Source: Microbacterium terrae (GTDB lineage Bacteria; Actinomycetota; Actinomycetes; Actinomycetales; Microbacteriaceae). From it: DNA of 64,000 nt. Position 1 is the stretch's first letter. Each line of letters opens with the position of its first letter. The translations under genes and the position numbers were made by a program. The notes beneath the pieces were generated by a model, which was not told the origin of the DNA, made no database searches, and saw only the letters and a list, made by a program, of their open reading frames with translations. This document shows, piece by piece, positions 26,952-36,790 of the stretch. The stretch lies in contig NZ_JAFDSS010000001.1 in the NCBI RefSeq assembly GCF_017831975.1, forward strand, positions 124,001 to 188,000, given 5' to 3'.

Positions 26952-26981
26952 ATGACCTTCGAAGCGAACGACGCCGCATGA
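26952..26981 (+). CDS. Nine-codon upstream ORF coupled to the S51-like gene
   Basis: ATG at 26952 encodes MTFEANDAA and stops with TGA at 26979-26981, overlapping the next ATG (26978) by ATGA. TAGCCT at 26940-26945 ends 6 nt before it, the same geometry seen at other leaderless starts in the window. The downstream ATG has no clear SD of its own. It may deliver ribosomes to the downstream gene. Confidence 0.4.
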   Translation: MTFEANDAA

Positions 26982-27703
26982 GCGTGCACCTCATCGGCGG
27001 CGGCGCGACGACCGTTGCGGACGCTCCGCTCCACGCACCGTTCGTGGCGGAGGCCGCACTGCGAGCCGCCCACGTCGGCCGCGCGCGGCCGAGGATCGCG
27101 GTGATCTCGCTGCATCCCGAGGCCGAGGAGAAGGCGGCGGCGCTCGGTGAGCTTCTGACCGCAGCCGGAGCAGGAGCCGCCATCGAGCTGCAGCTGATCA
27201 CGGGGCGGCCGGGCGAGCCGATCGGGCCCGAGGTGATTGGCGATGTCGACGCAATCGCCGTGGGCGGCGGCTACGTGGAGGACGTGCGCGCCGGTCTCGA
27301 GCCGGCGTTCGGCGAGCTGCGCAGGCTGGTCGCCGCCGGCGTGCCCTACCTCGGCGTCTCGGCCGGTGCGATGATCGCGGCCGAAGGCTCGCTCGGAAGC
27401 GGCTCGCGCATCGGCGGCGTGGTCGTCTCGCCCGAGGACCCCGACGAGCCGGGCGAGGAGCTCGAGATCGAGGCCGGTATCGGCCTCATCGACGTGACCG
27501 TCGAGGTCCACGTGGCTCAGCGCGGCATGCTGTCTCGCCTGGTCGCCGCCGTCGAGTCCGGAATGGTCGCCGGTGGCCTGGGCATCGACGAGCGCACCGC
27601 ACTGATCGTGGGTAACGGCGGGCTCCGGGTGGAGGGAACGGGCAACGTCTGGCGGGTGCTGCCGAGCGAGGGCGGCGTGCTCGTCTCGACGATCGCCAGT
27701 TGA
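26978..27703 (+). CDS. Peptidase S51 / class I glutamine amidotransferase-like protein
   Basis: 241 aa. The nucleophile elbow GVSAGA (Ser128) and the VGGGYVEDV segment match the dipeptidase E/cyanophycinase branch of S51, serine peptidases acting on Asp-containing or isopeptide substrates. The substrate is not evident. ATG at 26978 overlaps the 9-codon upstream ORF. First gene outside the putative island. Confidence 0.8.
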   Translation: MSVHLIGGGATTVADAPLHAPFVAEAALRAAHVGRARPRIAVISLHPEAEEKAAALGELLTAAGAGAAIELQLITGRPGEPIGPEVIGDVDAIAVGGGYVEDVRAGLEPAFGELRRLVAAGVPYLGVSAGAMIAAEGSLGSGSRIGGVVVSPEDPDEPGEELEIEAGIGLIDVTVEVHVAQRGMLSRLVAAVESGMVAGGLGIDERTALIVGNGGLRVEGTGNVWRVLPSEGGVLVSTIAS

Positions 27704-27822
27704 TCGCGCTCGAGAGACCCCTTCGATCTGAAGATCGCCACCTCCGGCGCATCCGTCCGGCGCTGTATCTCCGCGTGACGTTCGCCGCCTCATCCAGACA
27801 GTGTCGTGCTTAGCCTGAATGA

Positions 27823-28650
27823 GTGAGCATCGTCAACGTCAACGCCCTCCTCGGTCAGCGCTACGGCGCGAGCGCTCCCGTGCTCGTGGACCCTGCACTC
27901 TCGTCGTCGGAGACCCTCGGACTGCTTCTTCGGCATCGCTCCGTGCGTGCGTTCACGCGCGATGAGGTCTCGGACGAGCATGTGACGGCGATCATCGCGG
28001 CGGCGCAGTCCGCGGCGAGCTCGTCGAACAACCAGTCCTGGAGCGTGGTCGAGGTCCGCGACCGCGACAGACTCCGCCGCCTCGTGACCGAGGCCGGCGG
28101 CAGCGACCTCATCGCCGAGGCGCCTGTCGTGCTCCTGTTCATCGCCGACTGGTCGCGGGCATCCGACATCGCCCGCTGGCACGACGAGCCGGCCGGCGCG
28201 GCAGCGTACCTGGAGAGCACACTCGTCGGATTCGTCGATGCGGGCATCGCGGCGCAGAGCGCGGTGGTCGCCGCCGAGGCGCTCGGACTCGGCACCGTCT
28301 ATCTCGGGTCGCTCCGCAACCACCCTGAGGTCACTGCGGCAGAGATCGGGCTGCCTCAGGGTGCGGCGGTCGCGTTCGGCGTGGCGATCGGATGGCCCGA
28401 CCCGACCGATACGGCGGGCATCAAGCCGCGTCTGGCCCAGAGCGCGGTCCGGTCCCGGGAGACGTACCGGCCCATCGCGCGCGAGGACGTCGAAGCCTAC
28501 GAGGGCGAGCTCGCCGCGTACAACGCCTCGCAGGGCCGCGGCGGCAGCTGGACCCGACAGGTCGTCGCTCGTGTCCGCGACGTGCGGGGCCTCAACGGCC
28601 GCGAGAACGCCCGCGCCGCGCTCGAGCAGCGCGGGCTGCCGTCCCAGTAG
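27823..28650 (+). CDS. Nitroreductase-family FMN oxidoreductase (NfsA/FRP-like)
   Basis: 275 aa. FMN-binding features RHRSVRAFTRDEV and AAQSAASSSNNQSW near the N-terminus and GLGTVYLGSLRNHP in the middle. The length and the C-terminal Arg/Lys-rich cap fit the NfsA/flavin reductase P branch, which uses NAD(P)H to reduce nitro- or flavin substrates. GTG at 27823 lies 6 nt after TAGCCT with no SD, so the message is probably leaderless. Confidence 0.88.
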   Translation: MSIVNVNALLGQRYGASAPVLVDPALSSSETLGLLLRHRSVRAFTRDEVSDEHVTAIIAAAQSAASSSNNQSWSVVEVRDRDRLRRLVTEAGGSDLIAEAPVVLLFIADWSRASDIARWHDEPAGAAAYLESTLVGFVDAGIAAQSAVVAAEALGLGTVYLGSLRNHPEVTAAEIGLPQGAAVAFGVAIGWPDPTDTAGIKPRLAQSAVRSRETYRPIAREDVEAYEGELAAYNASQGRGGSWTRQVVARVRDVRGLNGRENARAALEQRGLPSQ

Positions 28651-28674
28651 GAGCATCGCGAGCGGCGGCGTTCC

Positions 28675-28708
28675 GGGGTGAAGCCACGAGACACGTCGGC
28701 TTCACCCC
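28675..28708. terminator. Bidirectional terminator between convergent genes
   Basis: GGGGTGAAGCC at 28675-28685 and its exact complement at 28698-28708, 12-nt loop. It lies between the nitroreductase stop and the acyltransferase stop, touching the latter. Confidence 0.75.
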
Positions 28709-30783
28709 TACTCCGCCGGTTCGAGCACCCGCGCGAGTTCGCCCCGCAGCCACGGCCCGAGCAGCGCGGAACCGGTCGCGGTGAGGTGGTGCTCGTCGGC
28801 GTACATGAGCGTGTCGCCGATGATCGCGGGGCACAGTTCGGCGTCGCACAACAGCTCGGTCGGGTCGGCGAACGCGGCGCCCGCGTCTCGAGCACCCGCC
28901 TCTTCTCCGGCGATGATCCCGGCCGCGACTGCGACGTCGCGGTCGGTGGCGCACGCGAGCGCATCGTCGGTGTGCGCCGAGAGACAGATCGGGGGTGATG
29001 ATGCCTGCCCCGGCGTCTCGGCCAGCACGAGCACCCGGGACGACTCCGGGAGGCGCTGGATGCTCGCACGCGTGGCCCCGCGCCAGTGCTGCTCGTCCCT
29101 CTCGTCGTCGGTGGCGGGGCCGAGGTGGTCCGCGAGAACGATCACCTCGGGTGAGTGTTCGTGGAGCCACTCCACGGCGTCGGCGCGCCAACTCGCGCAC
29201 GAGGGGTTCTCCGGGCTGTCCCAGAGCTCGGCGGCCTCGATCGAGCGGCATCCGGACTTCGTGACCGACACGATCCGGACGTCCGACCCTTCGGTCGCCG
29301 CGCGCAGGGCCGGGAACCACCGGCCGGCGTGGGAATCGCCGAACAGGGCGACGGTGGTCGCGGCCTCGGGCGGACCGAACTCGCAGGTGATCAGGTCGGC
29401 GGATGTCTTGTTCTGCTGGCATCCGTTCGAATACAGCTCGCCCGCGTCGTCGCGCGCGGCCGCGAGCGCCGGCGTCACATTCGACGGCACATACGTCGTG
29501 CCCGACGGGGCCGAGCCGAGCTGGACGTGGGGTGCAGGCCGGTCGGATGTCGAGAGCAACTGGGCGACCGCCGGCCCCGCGACGACGAGCGGCACCGACA
29601 GCGCCACGACCGTCGCGAGCGCCGTCGCGATCGTCCGCCGCGAGCCCCACTGCCGCGTGCGGAGGTGGGTCAATGCCGGTCGCTCGACGAGCCGGTGGAG
29701 GGCATACGCCACCGGGATCGACGCGGCAGCGAGGGCGAGCGTGAGCAGGGGTGGAAGGTTCTCGCCGGGCAGGAACACGCCGGCGGTCTGCAGAGCTTCG
29801 GCGGTGATCGCGAGGATCGGCCAGTGCACGAGGTACAGCGCGTACGACCACGCGCCCAGCGCGAGCAACGGCCGCAGGCCCAGCAGTCGGCTGACGGGAC
29901 CGCCGGCGGAGTGGCCGCCGCTCAGCACGAGGAGCACAGCGCCCGCGACGGGGATCAGCGTCGCGGCGCCCGGGTGGGGGAGCGCTCCGCCCACGACGGC
30001 GAATGAGCCCAGGACGAGCGCCAGCCCGGCGCATCCCGCGATCCGGGCGACGGCGGCAGGGACCCGCTCGACGTGGCGCACTGCGACTGCCGCGAGGACG
30101 CCGGCGCCCAGCTCCCAGGCCCGGGTCCAGGGGGCGAAGAAAGTCCAGACCGACGCCGGGTCCCACAGGAACGCGACGAGGGATGCGGCGGAGAGCGCGC
30201 CGATCACCGCGGGCAGCGCCCGGACGCAGCGGACGCTCGTCGCCACGACGATGAGGAGCAGGGGGATGACGAGGTAGAACTGCTCTTCGACGCCGAGCGA
30301 CCAGAACTGCTGGAACGGCGACGGGGCCGTGCCCTGCAGGTAGTCGGTCTCGAGCACGGCGAACCGGAGGTTCGGCACCGACGCCGCAGACGCGGTCGCG
30401 TCTCCGACGATCTCGGGGAGGCGCAGCGGTGGCAGGAACAGGAACGCGGCGACGACGGTGCCGACGATCGTGACGATCGCCGCCGGCAGGATGCGTCGCG
30501 CGCGTCGGGCGTAGAACTCGCCCAGCCGGATGCCGCCGGTCGAGCGGAGCTCAGCCAGCAGATGGCCGCCGATCAGGAACCCCGAGATGACGAAGAACAC
30601 ATCGACGCCGACGAGCCCGCCCGGCAGCAGCGGGACCCCGGCGTGATAGAGCAGCACCGACATCACCGCGAGCGCGCGCATCCCCTGGATGTCGCCGCGG
30701 AAGAACCGCTCCGAGCGCGGTGCGCCCGGCATCGCCGGTGAGCCGGCCTGCTCGGTCTGCTCGGTCTGCTCGGTCACGACCAT
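28708..30783 (-). CDS. Membrane acyltransferase with SGNH domain (OafA/YrhL type)
   Basis: 691 aa. N-terminal acyltransferase-3 domain with about 10-11 spans (DIQGMRALAVMSVLLYHAG, VDVFFVISGFLIGGHLL, FWSLGVEEQFYLVIPLLL). The C-terminal SGNH-like domain has ALFGDSHAGRW and the catalytic pair in YADEHHLT. Such enzymes move acyl groups across the membrane to O-acylate cell-wall or surface glycans. The N-terminal tail has three TEQ repeats from a 9-bp tandem repeat. The start is uncertain (no clear SD). Confidence 0.88.
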   Translation of the reverse strand: MVVTEQTEQTEQAGSPAMPGAPRSERFFRGDIQGMRALAVMSVLLYHAGVPLLPGGLVGVDVFFVISGFLIGGHLLAELRSTGGIRLGEFYARRARRILPAAIVTIVGTVVAAFLFLPPLRLPEIVGDATASAASVPNLRFAVLETDYLQGTAPSPFQQFWSLGVEEQFYLVIPLLLIVVATSVRCVRALPAVIGALSAASLVAFLWDPASVWTFFAPWTRAWELGAGVLAAVAVRHVERVPAAVARIAGCAGLALVLGSFAVVGGALPHPGAATLIPVAGAVLLVLSGGHSAGGPVSRLLGLRPLLALGAWSYALYLVHWPILAITAEALQTAGVFLPGENLPPLLTLALAAASIPVAYALHRLVERPALTHLRTRQWGSRRTIATALATVVALSVPLVVAGPAVAQLLSTSDRPAPHVQLGSAPSGTTYVPSNVTPALAAARDDAGELYSNGCQQNKTSADLITCEFGPPEAATTVALFGDSHAGRWFPALRAATEGSDVRIVSVTKSGCRSIEAAELWDSPENPSCASWRADAVEWLHEHSPEVIVLADHLGPATDDERDEQHWRGATRASIQRLPESSRVLVLAETPGQASSPPICLSAHTDDALACATDRDVAVAAGIIAGEEAGARDAGAAFADPTELLCDAELCPAIIGDTLMYADEHHLTATGSALLGPWLRGELARVLEPAE

Positions 30784-30845
30784 ATGGTGCGCGATGGTAC
30801 CCGCGCCGGGTGAACCGCCCGTGAACCGGGCGGCTCGGCCGGTGC

Positions 30846-31853
30846 TCAGCGGCCGGTCGAGGCCCGCACCACGAGCTCGGGCGGGAAGACCGTCTGGCGC
30901 GGGATGCTGTCGGGGTCGGCGGCCTCCTCGAGCAGGATGCGCAGCGCCGTGCGCCCGATCATGCGGCTGGGCTGCCGGATCGATGACAGCGGCACGGCGG
31001 CTGCCGCGGCGAACGGGATGTCGTCGAACCCGATGATCGCGATGTCGCCGGGCACGTCGGCGCGTCCGTCGACCACCATCGCCTGGAGGAGCCCGAGCGC
31101 GAGAAGATCGTTGGCGGCGAACAGCGCGTCGGGCCAGTCCCCGGGCGGGCGCCGCAGGATGCGGTGACCCGCGGCAGCGCCCTCGTCGACGGTCATCGCG
31201 TCGGTGGCGATCACCTCGAGGTCGACGTGCGACCCGGCGTTGTCGGCAGCAGCGCGTGCGCCGGCGAGGCGGTCGTTGACCTGGCGGATGTCGAACGGTC
31301 CGCCCACGAAGGCGACGCGCCGGCGCCCGGTCTGGATCAGGTGCTCGACGGCGAGGCGGCCCCCGGCCACACTGTCGACCGACACCGACGAGAAGCGTCC
31401 GTCGCCGCTGAAGCGGTCGACCAGCACGGCGGGGATGCCGCCCGCCCGAAGGCTCTGCAGTCGCGGAGTGACGTCGCCGTACGGGGCGATCAGGAGCCCA
31501 CGCACCTGCTGCTCCTGGAACAGGTCGATGTACATGCGCTCGCGCTTGGGGTCCTCGTCGGTGTTGCCGTAGAGGATCGCGATCGAGTGCTTGGTCGCCT
31601 CGTCTTCGGCGCCGCGCACGACGTCGGTGTAGAAGGGATTCTGGCCGTCGAGCACGACGAAGCCGACGGTCGTCGACACGCCGGCGCGCAGTTTGCGCGC
31701 CGCGTCGTTGCGCACGTAGCCGAGTTCGTCGATGGCGCGGGTCACGCGATCGACCGAATCCTGCGAGACCTCGTCGGGGCGGTTGAGGACGTTCGACACG
31801 GTTCCGACGGAGACGCCGGCCAATTGCGCGACATCACGGATGCTGACCGCCAC
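30846..31853 (-). CDS. LacI-family regulator of the adjacent sugar ABC transporter
   Basis: 335 aa. HTH SIRDVAQLAGVSVGTVSNVL and hinge VRNDAARKLR, then a sugar-binding domain (FAANDLLALGL, IIGFDDIPFA). I place the start at GTG 31853 because GGAGG sits 4 nt upstream; an ATG six codons earlier is possible. Divergent from the transporter operon, with a 16-bp palindromic operator between them, so it probably represses transport genes and perhaps itself. Confidence 0.88.
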   Translation of the reverse strand: MAVSIRDVAQLAGVSVGTVSNVLNRPDEVSQDSVDRVTRAIDELGYVRNDAARKLRAGVSTTVGFVVLDGQNPFYTDVVRGAEDEATKHSIAILYGNTDEDPKRERMYIDLFQEQQVRGLLIAPYGDVTPRLQSLRAGGIPAVLVDRFSGDGRFSSVSVDSVAGGRLAVEHLIQTGRRRVAFVGGPFDIRQVNDRLAGARAAADNAGSHVDLEVIATDAMTVDEGAAAGHRILRRPPGDWPDALFAANDLLALGLLQAMVVDGRADVPGDIAIIGFDDIPFAAAAAVPLSSIRQPSRMIGRTALRILLEEAADPDSIPRQTVFPPELVVRASTGR

Positions 31854-31946
31854 GGCACCTCCATCCTTCATCGGATCACGATCTGGTCACTCTCGTTCAG
31901 CGACTTGACCGACGATAGCGACGTGCTTAGAGTAGCCTGAAATCCA

Positions 31947-31962
31947 CCTGAATCGATTCAGG
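31947..31962. promoter_or_regulatory. LacI-type operator palindrome upstream of the sugar transporter
   Basis: CCTGAATCGATTCAGG, a perfect 16-bp palindrome with central CG. It lies 51 nt before the transporter ATPase GTG and about 93 nt before the divergent regulator start. A half site (CCTGAAATC) lies just upstream at 31936-31944. Confidence 0.75.
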
Positions 31963-32013
31963 CAATTCAACCGCTCGGAAACCTCGAGCCGACCTCAACG
32001 AGGAGGAGACATC

Positions 32014-33540
32014 GTGTCCCTCGATGCCGACCAGTCGCCGGGTGCGACGGTGCTGGAGCTGAAACGAGTGGTGAAGTCGTTCGGCGCCGTCGTCGCGCTG
32101 CGCTCCGGCAGCCTCACCCTCGAGCGCGGCTCCATCCACGCGCTGATCGGAGAGAACGGCGCCGGCAAGTCGACCCTCGTCAAGATCATCGCCGGGCTCT
32201 ACCACCGCGATTCGGGGGAGTTCCTCCTCGGTGGCGAATCGGTCGACTTCGCCAGCACGGCTCAGTCGAAGGCGGCGGGCATCGCCGTCATCTACCAGGA
32301 GCCGACGCTGTTCCCCGACCTCTCGGTCACCGAGAACATCTTCATGGGCCGCCAGCCCACCAACCGATTCGGACGCATCGACCGCAAGGCGATGCGCACC
32401 GAAGCGGCCGAGATCTTCCAGCGGCTCGGCGTCGGGCTCGACCCCGACCGCATCACCGAAGGCCTGTCGATCGCCGACCAGCAGATCATCGAGATCGCGA
32501 AGGCGATCTCGCTCGACGCGCGGGTGCTGATCATGGACGAGCCGACCGCCGCACTCTCGGGCGTCGAGGTCGAGCGCCTCTTCGCCGTCGCCCGCAGCCT
32601 CCGTGACGAAGGCCGGGCGCTGCTGTTCATCTCCCATCGGTTCGACGAGGTCTTCGACCTCTGCGACACCGTCACCGTCATGCGCGACGGGTCGTACATC
32701 GACACCACGCCGATCGCCGAGACGACGGTCGACGACCTCGTGCGTCAGATGGTCGGCCGCGATGTGACCGAGCTCTTCCCGAAGCTTCCCGCCGAGATCG
32801 GCGACGTCGTGCTCGAGGTCGAGGGGCTCACCCGCCGGGGCGTCTTCCGCGACGTGTCGTTCCAGCTCCGCGCCGGTGAGATCGTCGGACTCGCGGGTCT
32901 GGTCGGTGCCGGGCGCAGCGAGGTGGCGCGCGCGATCTTCGGCGTCGACTCCTACGAGTCGGGCAGGGTCACGCTGCACGGAACCGCCCTTCCCAAGGGC
33001 AACCCGAGCAAGGCCACCGCACGCGGCATCGCGCTGGTGCCGGAGGACCGCCGCAAGCAGGGCCTCGTGCTCGACGACGGCGTCTCGCGCAACATCACGC
33101 TCGCGATCCGCAAGAAGCTCGCCAAGTGGGGGCTGATCTGGACAGGACTCGAGAACGAGGCCGGCAAGGTGTGGGCGAGCCGCCTCGAGGTGAAGACGGC
33201 GGCGCTCGACGCCGAGACCGGCACGCTGTCGGGCGGCAACCAGCAGAAGGTGGTCATCGGCAAGTGGCTCGCGACCGAGCCGACCGTGCTGATCGTCGAC
33301 GAGCCCACCCGAGGCATCGATGTCGGCACCAAGTCCGAGGTGCATCGCCTGCTCAGCGAGCTCGCCCAGCAGGGCCTTGCGATCCTCATGATCTCGTCCG
33401 AACTGCCGGAGGTGCTCGGCATGGCCGATCGTGTGCTGGTCATGCGCGAAGGCCGCCTCACCGGGGAGTTCCCCCGCGCAGAGGCGACTCCCGAGGCGAT
33501 CATGTTCGCCGCGACCGCGGATGCGGAGGCCGCAGCATGA
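32014..33540 (+). CDS. Sugar ABC transporter ATP-binding protein (rhamnose/AI-2 type)
   Basis: 508 aa, two fused ABC domains as in RbsA/RhaT/LsrA. First domain: Walker [10 protein letters not shown], signature LSIADQQ, Walker [12 protein letters not shown]. Second domain: degenerate Walker A LVGAGRSE, signature LSGGNQQKV, Walker [13 protein letters not shown]. It energises sugar import through the next two permeases. GTG start after GAGGAGGAG. The stop overlaps the next ATG. The binding protein suggests L-rhamnose or an AI-2-like sugar. Confidence 0.9.
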   Translation: MSLDADQSPGATVLELKRVVKSFGAVVALRSGSLTLERGSIHALIGENGAGKSTLVKIIAGLYHRDSGEFLLGGESVDFASTAQSKAAGIAVIYQEPTLFPDLSVTENIFMGRQPTNRFGRIDRKAMRTEAAEIFQRLGVGLDPDRITEGLSIADQQIIEIAKAISLDARVLIMDEPTAALSGVEVERLFAVARSLRDEGRALLFISHRFDEVFDLCDTVTVMRDGSYIDTTPIAETTVDDLVRQMVGRDVTELFPKLPAEIGDVVLEVEGLTRRGVFRDVSFQLRAGEIVGLAGLVGAGRSEVARAIFGVDSYESGRVTLHGTALPKGNPSKATARGIALVPEDRRKQGLVLDDGVSRNITLAIRKKLAKWGLIWTGLENEAGKVWASRLEVKTAALDAETGTLSGGNQQKVVIGKWLATEPTVLIVDEPTRGIDVGTKSEVHRLLSELAQQGLAILMISSELPEVLGMADRVLVMREGRLTGEFPRAEATPEAIMFAATADAEAAA

Positions 33541-34574
33541 GCGCAACCATCGCCCCCGTGAAGCCCGGCACCAGCCGCGCATCCAAGCTCGTGCGGTCGA
33601 TCGCCACCGCGCGCGAGACCGGCATCGCGATCGCCCTCGTGGTGATCGTCGTCGCCGCCACAGCCGCGAACCCGAACTTCCTGTTCTCGGCCGACGGCTT
33701 CCGCGACCTGCTGCTCACCCCGTCGCTGCTCCTGCTGGTGGCGGTCGGCCAGGCGGTCGTGATCATCACCCGCAACGTCGACCTGTCGGTCGGCTCGATC
33801 GTGGGCCTCACGGCCTATCTCACCGGGCGGCTCTTCATCGATGTCGAGGGCATCCCGATCATCATCGTGTTCGTGGCGGGCGTCCTCCTGGGCTGCCTGC
33901 TCGGCGCGATCAACGGACTGCTCGTCGCGTGGGCGAAGGTGCCGGCACTGGTGATCACCCTCGGCACGATGTACATCTACCGCGGCATCAACGTCGCGTG
34001 GACGGGCTCGGAGCGCATCAACGCGTCCGACCTTCCCCGCGAGTTCCGCGGCCTCGGCACCGACCAGCTGCTCGGCATCCCGATCCTCACCATCATCGCC
34101 GTCATCGTGCTGATCGTCGCGGCCTGGTACCTGCGCAACATGCGCGGCGGTCGCGAGTTCTACGCGATCGGCTCCGACCCCGCGGCCGCGCACCTCTACG
34201 GCCTCAAGGTCAACCGCCGGATCATCACCGCCTTCGTCGTCTCGGGTGCGTTGTCGGGCCTCGCCGGCGTGCTGTACGCAGCGCGCTACGGCACGGTCAG
34301 CTCGGCTGCCGGGTTCGGCTGGGAGCTGCAGGCGATCGGTGCTGCCGTCATCGGCGGCGTGGCGATCTCGGGCGGTGTGGGAACGGTGTGGGGTGCCGCG
34401 ATCGGCGCCTTCCTGCTGCTGACGATCAACCGCGCCCTGCCGATCCTCGGCATCGACGACTTCTGGCAGCGTGCCGTGGTCGGCGTGCTGATCCTCGGCT
34501 CCATCGTGCTCGACCGCGTGCTCGCGGTGCGCCAGCATCGACGACTCATCGCACAACGGGAGGACGACCGATGA
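33537..34574 (+). CDS. Sugar ABC transporter permease 1 (rhamnose/AI-2 type)
   Basis: 345 aa, about ten spans. [16 protein letters not shown] block ([19 protein letters not shown]) and the EAA-like [20 protein letters not shown] loop are typical of the ribose/rhamnose-type permease family. ATGA overlaps on both sides couple it to the ATPase and second permease. It should pair with the second permease as a heterodimer. Confidence 0.9.
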   Translation: MSATIAPVKPGTSRASKLVRSIATARETGIAIALVVIVVAATAANPNFLFSADGFRDLLLTPSLLLLVAVGQAVVIITRNVDLSVGSIVGLTAYLTGRLFIDVEGIPIIIVFVAGVLLGCLLGAINGLLVAWAKVPALVITLGTMYIYRGINVAWTGSERINASDLPREFRGLGTDQLLGIPILTIIAVIVLIVAAWYLRNMRGGREFYAIGSDPAAAHLYGLKVNRRIITAFVVSGALSGLAGVLYAARYGTVSSAAGFGWELQAIGAAVIGGVAISGGVGTVWGAAIGAFLLLTINRALPILGIDDFWQRAVVGVLILGSIVLDRVLAVRQHRRLIAQREDDR

Positions 34575-35650
34575 CCGCCTTCGCCACCGAGACCGTCCCG
34601 GTCCGGCTGTACCAGGCGCACAGCCGTCCGGCGTGGCGCCGCATCCTGCTCACCCGGGAAGCCGCGATCATCGGCATCCTGGCGCTCGTCATCGTCGTCG
34701 CGCTCGCCAGCGTGCCCAGCTTCGACAGTCCGCTGACGGTGACGTACCTGCTGCGCGACCTCGCACCCATCCTGCTGATAGCGCTGCCGATGACGCTCAT
34801 CATCATCACCGAGGAGATCGACCTGTCGGTCGCCTCGATCGTGGGCCTGTCGAGCGTGATGACGGGCATCCTCACCCAGGCGGGTCTGCCCTTCCCGGTC
34901 GCCGCGGTGCTCGCGATCGTGGTCGGCACCGTCGCCGGAGCCTTCAACGGGTTCCTCGTCACGGTGGTCGGCCTCCCGTCGCTCGCCGTCACCATCGGCA
35001 CCCTGGCGCTGTTCCGCGGAATCGCAGTGGGGCTCCTCGGAACCACGGCGATCACCGACTTCCCCGAGGAGTGGACCGACCTCGCGAAGGCGAACATCCC
35101 GGGCACTCCGATCCCGATGATCATGATCCCGTTCGTCGTGCTCGCGATCGTGTTCGCGGTCGTCCTGCACTTCACCCCGTTCGGCCGCTCGCTCTACGCG
35201 ATCGGTCTCAACAAAGAGGCCGCGCACTTCTCGGGCATCGACGTCGGGCGCACGAAGTTCACGCTGTTCGTGCTCTCGGGTGCGATGTCGGGCTTCGCCG
35301 GCGTGTACTTCACGCTGCTGTACTCCAACGCCCGCGGAGACAACGCCACCGGGATGGAGCTGCAGATCATCGCCGCGGTGCTCCTCGGCGGGGTGTCGAT
35401 CTTCGGCGGCCGCGGCGCCCTGCACGGCGTCATCGCCGGTGTGCTCCTCATCGGCACGCTCGGCAGCGCCCTGCGTCTCGCGGGCGTCACCAGCGACATC
35501 ATCAACGTCATCACCGGAGTGCTCCTCATCCTCTCGGTGGTGTCGGCCAGCCTCCTCGCCTGGCTGCAGAAGCGACGCGTCGCAGCCATCGGGAAGAGAC
35601 GGGGAAAGCGGGCCGCGGAACGCGCGGCCACAGCCAACCCGACGCAGTAA
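34571..35650 (+). CDS. Sugar ABC transporter permease 2 (rhamnose/AI-2 type)
   Basis: 359 aa, about ten spans, paralogous to permease 1 ([40 protein letters not shown]). The basic C-terminal tail ([20 protein letters not shown]) is cytoplasmic. Starts inside the stop of permease 1 and is followed after 40 nt by the binding-protein gene, which has its own strong SD, probably to raise its dose. Confidence 0.9.
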   Translation: MTAFATETVPVRLYQAHSRPAWRRILLTREAAIIGILALVIVVALASVPSFDSPLTVTYLLRDLAPILLIALPMTLIIITEEIDLSVASIVGLSSVMTGILTQAGLPFPVAAVLAIVVGTVAGAFNGFLVTVVGLPSLAVTIGTLALFRGIAVGLLGTTAITDFPEEWTDLAKANIPGTPIPMIMIPFVVLAIVFAVVLHFTPFGRSLYAIGLNKEAAHFSGIDVGRTKFTLFVLSGAMSGFAGVYFTLLYSNARGDNATGMELQIIAAVLLGGVSIFGGRGALHGVIAGVLLIGTLGSALRLAGVTSDIINVITGVLLILSVVSASLLAWLQKRRVAAIGKRRGKRAAERAATANPTQ

Positions 35651-35690
35651 CACCTACACCAGCGAGTACCTCGCACCACGGAAGGAAACA

Positions 35691-36737
35691 ATGATGTTCA
35701 GCATGAAGCGCACACGGCGAGCGGGGATCGTCGCCGCGATCGCGGTCGGTGTCACGATCGTGGCGGCCGGCTGTGCCGGTGGTGGCACGGGTGACGGCGG
35801 CGACGGCGGCGACGGCGGCGGCGACGCCAACCTGTCGATCACGATGCTGCCGAAGAACCTCGGCAACCCGTACTTCGACACGTCGACTGGTGGCGCCGAA
35901 GAGGCGACCGCAGAGTTCGGCGGCACCTTCGAGGAGGTCGGCCCGACCGAGGCCAGCCCCACCTCGCAGGTGCAGTACATCCAGACCGCCGCGCAGCAGG
36001 GCGCCGGTGGACTCATCGTCTCGGCGAACGACCCCGAAGCGATCTGCGACGCCCTCGACGAGGCCCGCTCGGCAGGCGTCAAGGTCGTCACGTTCGACTC
36101 CGACACCAACCCCGACTGCCGCGACCTGTTCATCAACCAGGCGACCGCCGAGGGCATCGCCCAGATCCAGGTCGACCTGATCGCCGAGCAGATCGGCGAC
36201 GCCGGTCAGATCGCGATCTTGTCGGCGTCGGCGAACGCCACGAACCAGAACGCGTGGATCGAGATGATGGAGGCGGAGCTCGAAGCCAGCCACCCCGACA
36301 TCGAGCTCGTCGAGGTCGCATACGGCGACGACGACGACCAGACCTCGTTCGACAAGACCGCGGCGCTGCTGCAGACGTACCCGGAGCTCAAGGGCATCGT
36401 CTCGCCGACCACCGTCGGCATCGCCGCCGCGGCCCGCTACCTGTCGACCTCGGAGTACAAGGGCAAGGTCGCGCTGACCGGTCTCGGCACCCCGAACCAG
36501 ATGCGCGAGTACGTCGAGGACGGCACCGTCACCGCGTTCGCGCTGTGGAACCCGGCAGACCTCGGCTACCTGGCCGCTTTCGCGACGCAGGCGCTGATCA
36601 CCGGTGAGATCACCGGTGCCGACGGCGACAGCTTCGAAGCCGGCAAGCTCGGCACGTTCGAGGTGGAGGATGCCACCGTGCTCCTCGGCGACCCGTACGT
36701 GTTCGACGCCGAGAACATCGGCGACTTCGACTTCTGA
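35691..36737 (+). CDS. Sugar-binding lipoprotein of the ABC transporter (RhaS/LsrB family)
   Basis: 348 aa. Signal peptide with lipobox VAAGC near residue 25 and a Gly/Asp-rich linker. The mature domain begins LSITMLPKNLGNPYFDTS and has VVTFDSDTNPDCRDLFINQA, features shared by rhamnose-binding RhaS and AI-2-binding LsrB proteins. No rhamnose catabolism or lsrK/F/G gene is nearby to decide between them; rhamnose seems likelier for an actinobacterium. SD GGAAGGA at 35680-35686. Confidence 0.88.
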   Translation: MMFSMKRTRRAGIVAAIAVGVTIVAAGCAGGGTGDGGDGGDGGGDANLSITMLPKNLGNPYFDTSTGGAEEATAEFGGTFEEVGPTEASPTSQVQYIQTAAQQGAGGLIVSANDPEAICDALDEARSAGVKVVTFDSDTNPDCRDLFINQATAEGIAQIQVDLIAEQIGDAGQIAILSASANATNQNAWIEMMEAELEASHPDIELVEVAYGDDDDQTSFDKTAALLQTYPELKGIVSPTTVGIAAAARYLSTSEYKGKVALTGLGTPNQMREYVEDGTVTAFALWNPADLGYLAAFATQALITGEITGADGDSFEAGKLGTFEVEDATVLLGDPYVFDAENIGDFDF

Positions 36738-36750
36738 GTCGACCCCACAG

Positions 36751-36783
36751 GTGGCCCGGGTGCGCAGTCTGCGCCCGGGCCAC
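36751..36783. terminator. Terminator after the transporter operon
   Basis: GTGGCCCGGG and its complement CCCGGGCCAC flank an inner GCGCAG/CTGCGC pairing. It lies 14 nt after the binding-protein stop and 8 nt before the stop of the convergent ECF operon. Confidence 0.75.
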
Positions 36784-36790
36784 CGGTCGT

